Shown here piece after piece: positions 62,565 to 64,000 of a stretch of DNA of 64,000 bases. Made by a program: the position numbers and the translations under genes. The notes below the pieces were generated by a model, which did not search any database, was not told the origin of the DNA, and worked only from the letters and a program-made list of their open reading frames with translations. Each line of letters starts with the position of its first letter. Position 1 is the first letter of the stretch. Source of the stretch: Bacteroides neonati (GTDB lineage: Bacteria > Bacteroidota > Bacteroidia > Bacteroidales > Bacteroidaceae); NCBI RefSeq assembly GCF_000499785.1, contig NZ_HG726027.1, forward strand, positions 62,001-126,000, in the 5' to 3' direction.

Positions 62565-64000
62565 GCAATATAGAAATACAAAGAAGGCGTACGTTCGCCA
62601 TTATCGCCCATCCGGATGCCGGTAAAACCTCTTTGACAGAGAAACTGTTACTTTTCGGAGGGCAGATTCAAGTGGCAGGAGCCGTCAAGAGTAACAAGAT
62701 TAAGAAGACAGCCACGTCCGACTGGATGGAGATCGAGAAGCAACGTGGTATATCGGTTACTACGTCGGTGATGGAGTTCGATTATAAAGATTATAAAATA
62801 AATATTCTCGATACGCCCGGTCACCAAGACTTTGCCGAAGACACCTTCCGTACACTTACTGCTGTCGATAGTGTAATTATCGTAGTCGATGGTGCCAAAG
62901 GTGTCGAGAGTCAGACTCGTAAGCTGATGGAGGTATGTCGTATGCGCAATACGCCTGTTATTATCTTTGTCAACAAGATGGACCGCGAAGGTAAAGATCC
63001 GTTCGATTTACTTGATGAGCTGGAAGAAGAACTGATGATCGGCGTTCGTCCGCTTTCATGGCCCATAGAGCAAGGAGCCCGTTTCAAAGGAGTGTATAAC
63101 ATCTACGAAAAGAAGTTGGATCTTTATCAACCCTCTAAACAGGTTGTGACCGAGAAAGTGGCTGTTGATATTCATAGTACGGAACTCGACGACCAAATAG
63201 GAAAGACCTTGGCCGATAAGTTACGTGACGATCTTGAACTGCTCGAAGGTGTATATCCTGAATTCTCCTCGGAAGACTACCTCGAAGGTTCATTGGCACC
63301 CGTCTTTTTCGGTTCGGCATTGAATAACTTCGGTGTACAAGAGTTGCTCGACTGCTTTGTGGAGATTGCTCCGGCTCCTCGTCCGATACAAGCCGAAGAG
63401 CGGCAGGTAGTTCCTGATGAACCTAAATTTACCGGATTCGTCTTTAAAATTACAGCCAATATTGATCCCAATCACCGTTCGTGCGTTGCTTTCTGCAAGA
63501 TATGTTCGGGTAAGTTTGTGCGTAACGCGCCTTACCTGCATGTGCGTCATGGTAAAACAATGCGTTTCTCTTCGCCTACTCAGTTTATGGCTCAGCGCAA
63601 AACAACAATCGATGAGGCTTATGCCGGCGATATTATCGGTTTGCCCGATAACGGAACATTTAAGATTGGCGATACGCTGACCGAAGGTGAGTTATTACAC
63701 TTCCGTGGCATTCCGAGCTTCTCGCCCGAAATGTTTAAGTACATTGAAAATGCCGATCCGATGAAGCAGAAGCAACTTGCCAAAGGTATCGATCAGTTGA
63801 TGGACGAGGGTGTGGCACAGCTGTTTGTTAACCAGTTCAATGGACGAAAGATTATTGGTACGGTAGGGCAGTTGCAGTTCGAAGTTATTCAGTACCGTTT
63901 GCTCAATGAGTACAACGCCTCATGTCGTTGGGAACCACTTAGCCTGTATAAGGCCTGTTGGGTTGAAAGTGATGACGCTGAAGAACTGGATGCCTTCAAG
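62561..64000 (+). CDS. prfC: Peptide chain release factor 3, 3' end cut off by window
   Basis: The frame is open from the ATG at 62561 to the last base, 480 codons, out of roughly 525 in other RF3 proteins. RF3 is the GTPase that recycles RF1/RF2 from the ribosome after termination. G1 is AHPDAGKTS (residues 16-24), G3 is DTPGHQDF and G4 is NKMD. It overlaps the rfbD stop by 4 bases (ATGA), so translation is coupled. Confidence 0.95.
   Translation, partial: MSNIEIQRRRTFAIIAHPDAGKTSLTEKLLLFGGQIQVAGAVKSNKIKKTATSDWMEIEKQRGISVTTSVMEFDYKDYKINILDTPGHQDFAEDTFRTLTAVDSVIIVVDGAKGVESQTRKLMEVCRMRNTPVIIFVNKMDREGKDPFDLLDELEEELMIGVRPLSWPIEQGARFKGVYNIYEKKLDLYQPSKQVVTEKVAVDIHSTELDDQIGKTLADKLRDDLELLEGVYPEFSSEDYLEGSLAPVFFGSALNNFGVQELLDCFVEIAPAPRPIQAEERQVVPDEPKFTGFVFKITANIDPNHRSCVAFCKICSGKFVRNAPYLHVRHGKTMRFSSPTQFMAQRKTTIDEAYAGDIIGLPDNGTFKIGDTLTEGELLHFRGIPSFSPEMFKYIENADPMKQKQLAKGIDQLMDEGVAQLFVNQFNGRKIIGTVGQLQFEVIQYRLLNEYNASCRWEPLSLYKACWVESDDAEELDAFK

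Overview
The window looks like a chromosomal segment of a Bacteroidales bacterium, most likely Bacteroides or a close relative. Three things point there. Many genes are preceded by the Bacteroidetes -7 promoter element TAnnTTTG (several with a TTG about 18-21 bases upstream) and lack Shine-Dalgarno sites. The gene families are typical: FimB/Mfa2-like fimbrial lipoproteins, exported GH2 and GH84 glycosidases, a one-polypeptide hybrid two-component system, a ResB-CcsA fusion, and an IclR regulator. The block purL / LysE / DUF4924 / rfbD / prfC also fits. No tRNA, rRNA, CRISPR array, insertion sequence or phage gene was seen. The first gene is cut at its 5' end and the last (prfC) at its 3' end.

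Layout. 1-4.2 kb: two fimbria-like surface proteins. 4.2-8.2 kb: a large multidomain GH2 beta-galactosidase. 8.4-12.0 kb: an etfB-etfA-acyl-CoA dehydrogenase operon. 12.3-18.9 kb: a second GH2 enzyme with a C1-family peptidase, then a GH84 beta-N-acetylglucosaminidase, which suggests use of host or mucin-type glycans. 19.2-26.2 kb: a CPA2 antiporter, pyruvate:ferredoxin oxidoreductase and a AAA ATPase. 26.2-27.2 kb: a long non-coding gap. 27.2-41.3 kb: an unusual run of eleven genes on one strand. 41.3-51 kb: an ATP-grasp-like orphan, two GHL10 lipid- or sugar-surface proteins, a CstA-family transporter with two small membrane proteins, and uvrA. 51-56.2 kb: a split chromate transporter pair and a hybrid two-component regulator. 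56.4-64 kb: purL and the LysE-DUF4924-rfbD-prfC operon.

The region most worth attention is 27.2-41.3 kb. An IclR-type regulator with a visible promoter and candidate operator heads genes for a secreted beta-propeller/di-haem protein, a chorismatase-fold (RidA-like) protein, a cupin resembling D-lyxose isomerase but with a lipoprotein leader, a VOC protein, DhaK- and DhaL-like kinase subunits, an LsrF-like class I aldolase, a second secreted beta-propeller, a 1090-residue protein joining a hydrazine-synthase-alpha-like di-haem region to a formylglycine-generating-enzyme-like domain, and a cytochrome c maturation fusion (CcsBA). The cytoplasmic part reads as isomerase, kinase and aldolase for a short ketose or related carbonyl compound. 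The exported part reads as periplasmic c-type electron transfer with its own haem-attachment system. The substrate is unknown and no transporter is encoded in the run.

Other non-coding structure: long inverted repeats between genes (4094-4156, 8364-8419, 12177-12256, 16278-16320, 21388-21451, 38749-38790, 46524-46608, 51015-51053, 56382-56420), most of them terminators, and a cluster of four roughly 22-base quasi-palindromic units at 41319-41405.
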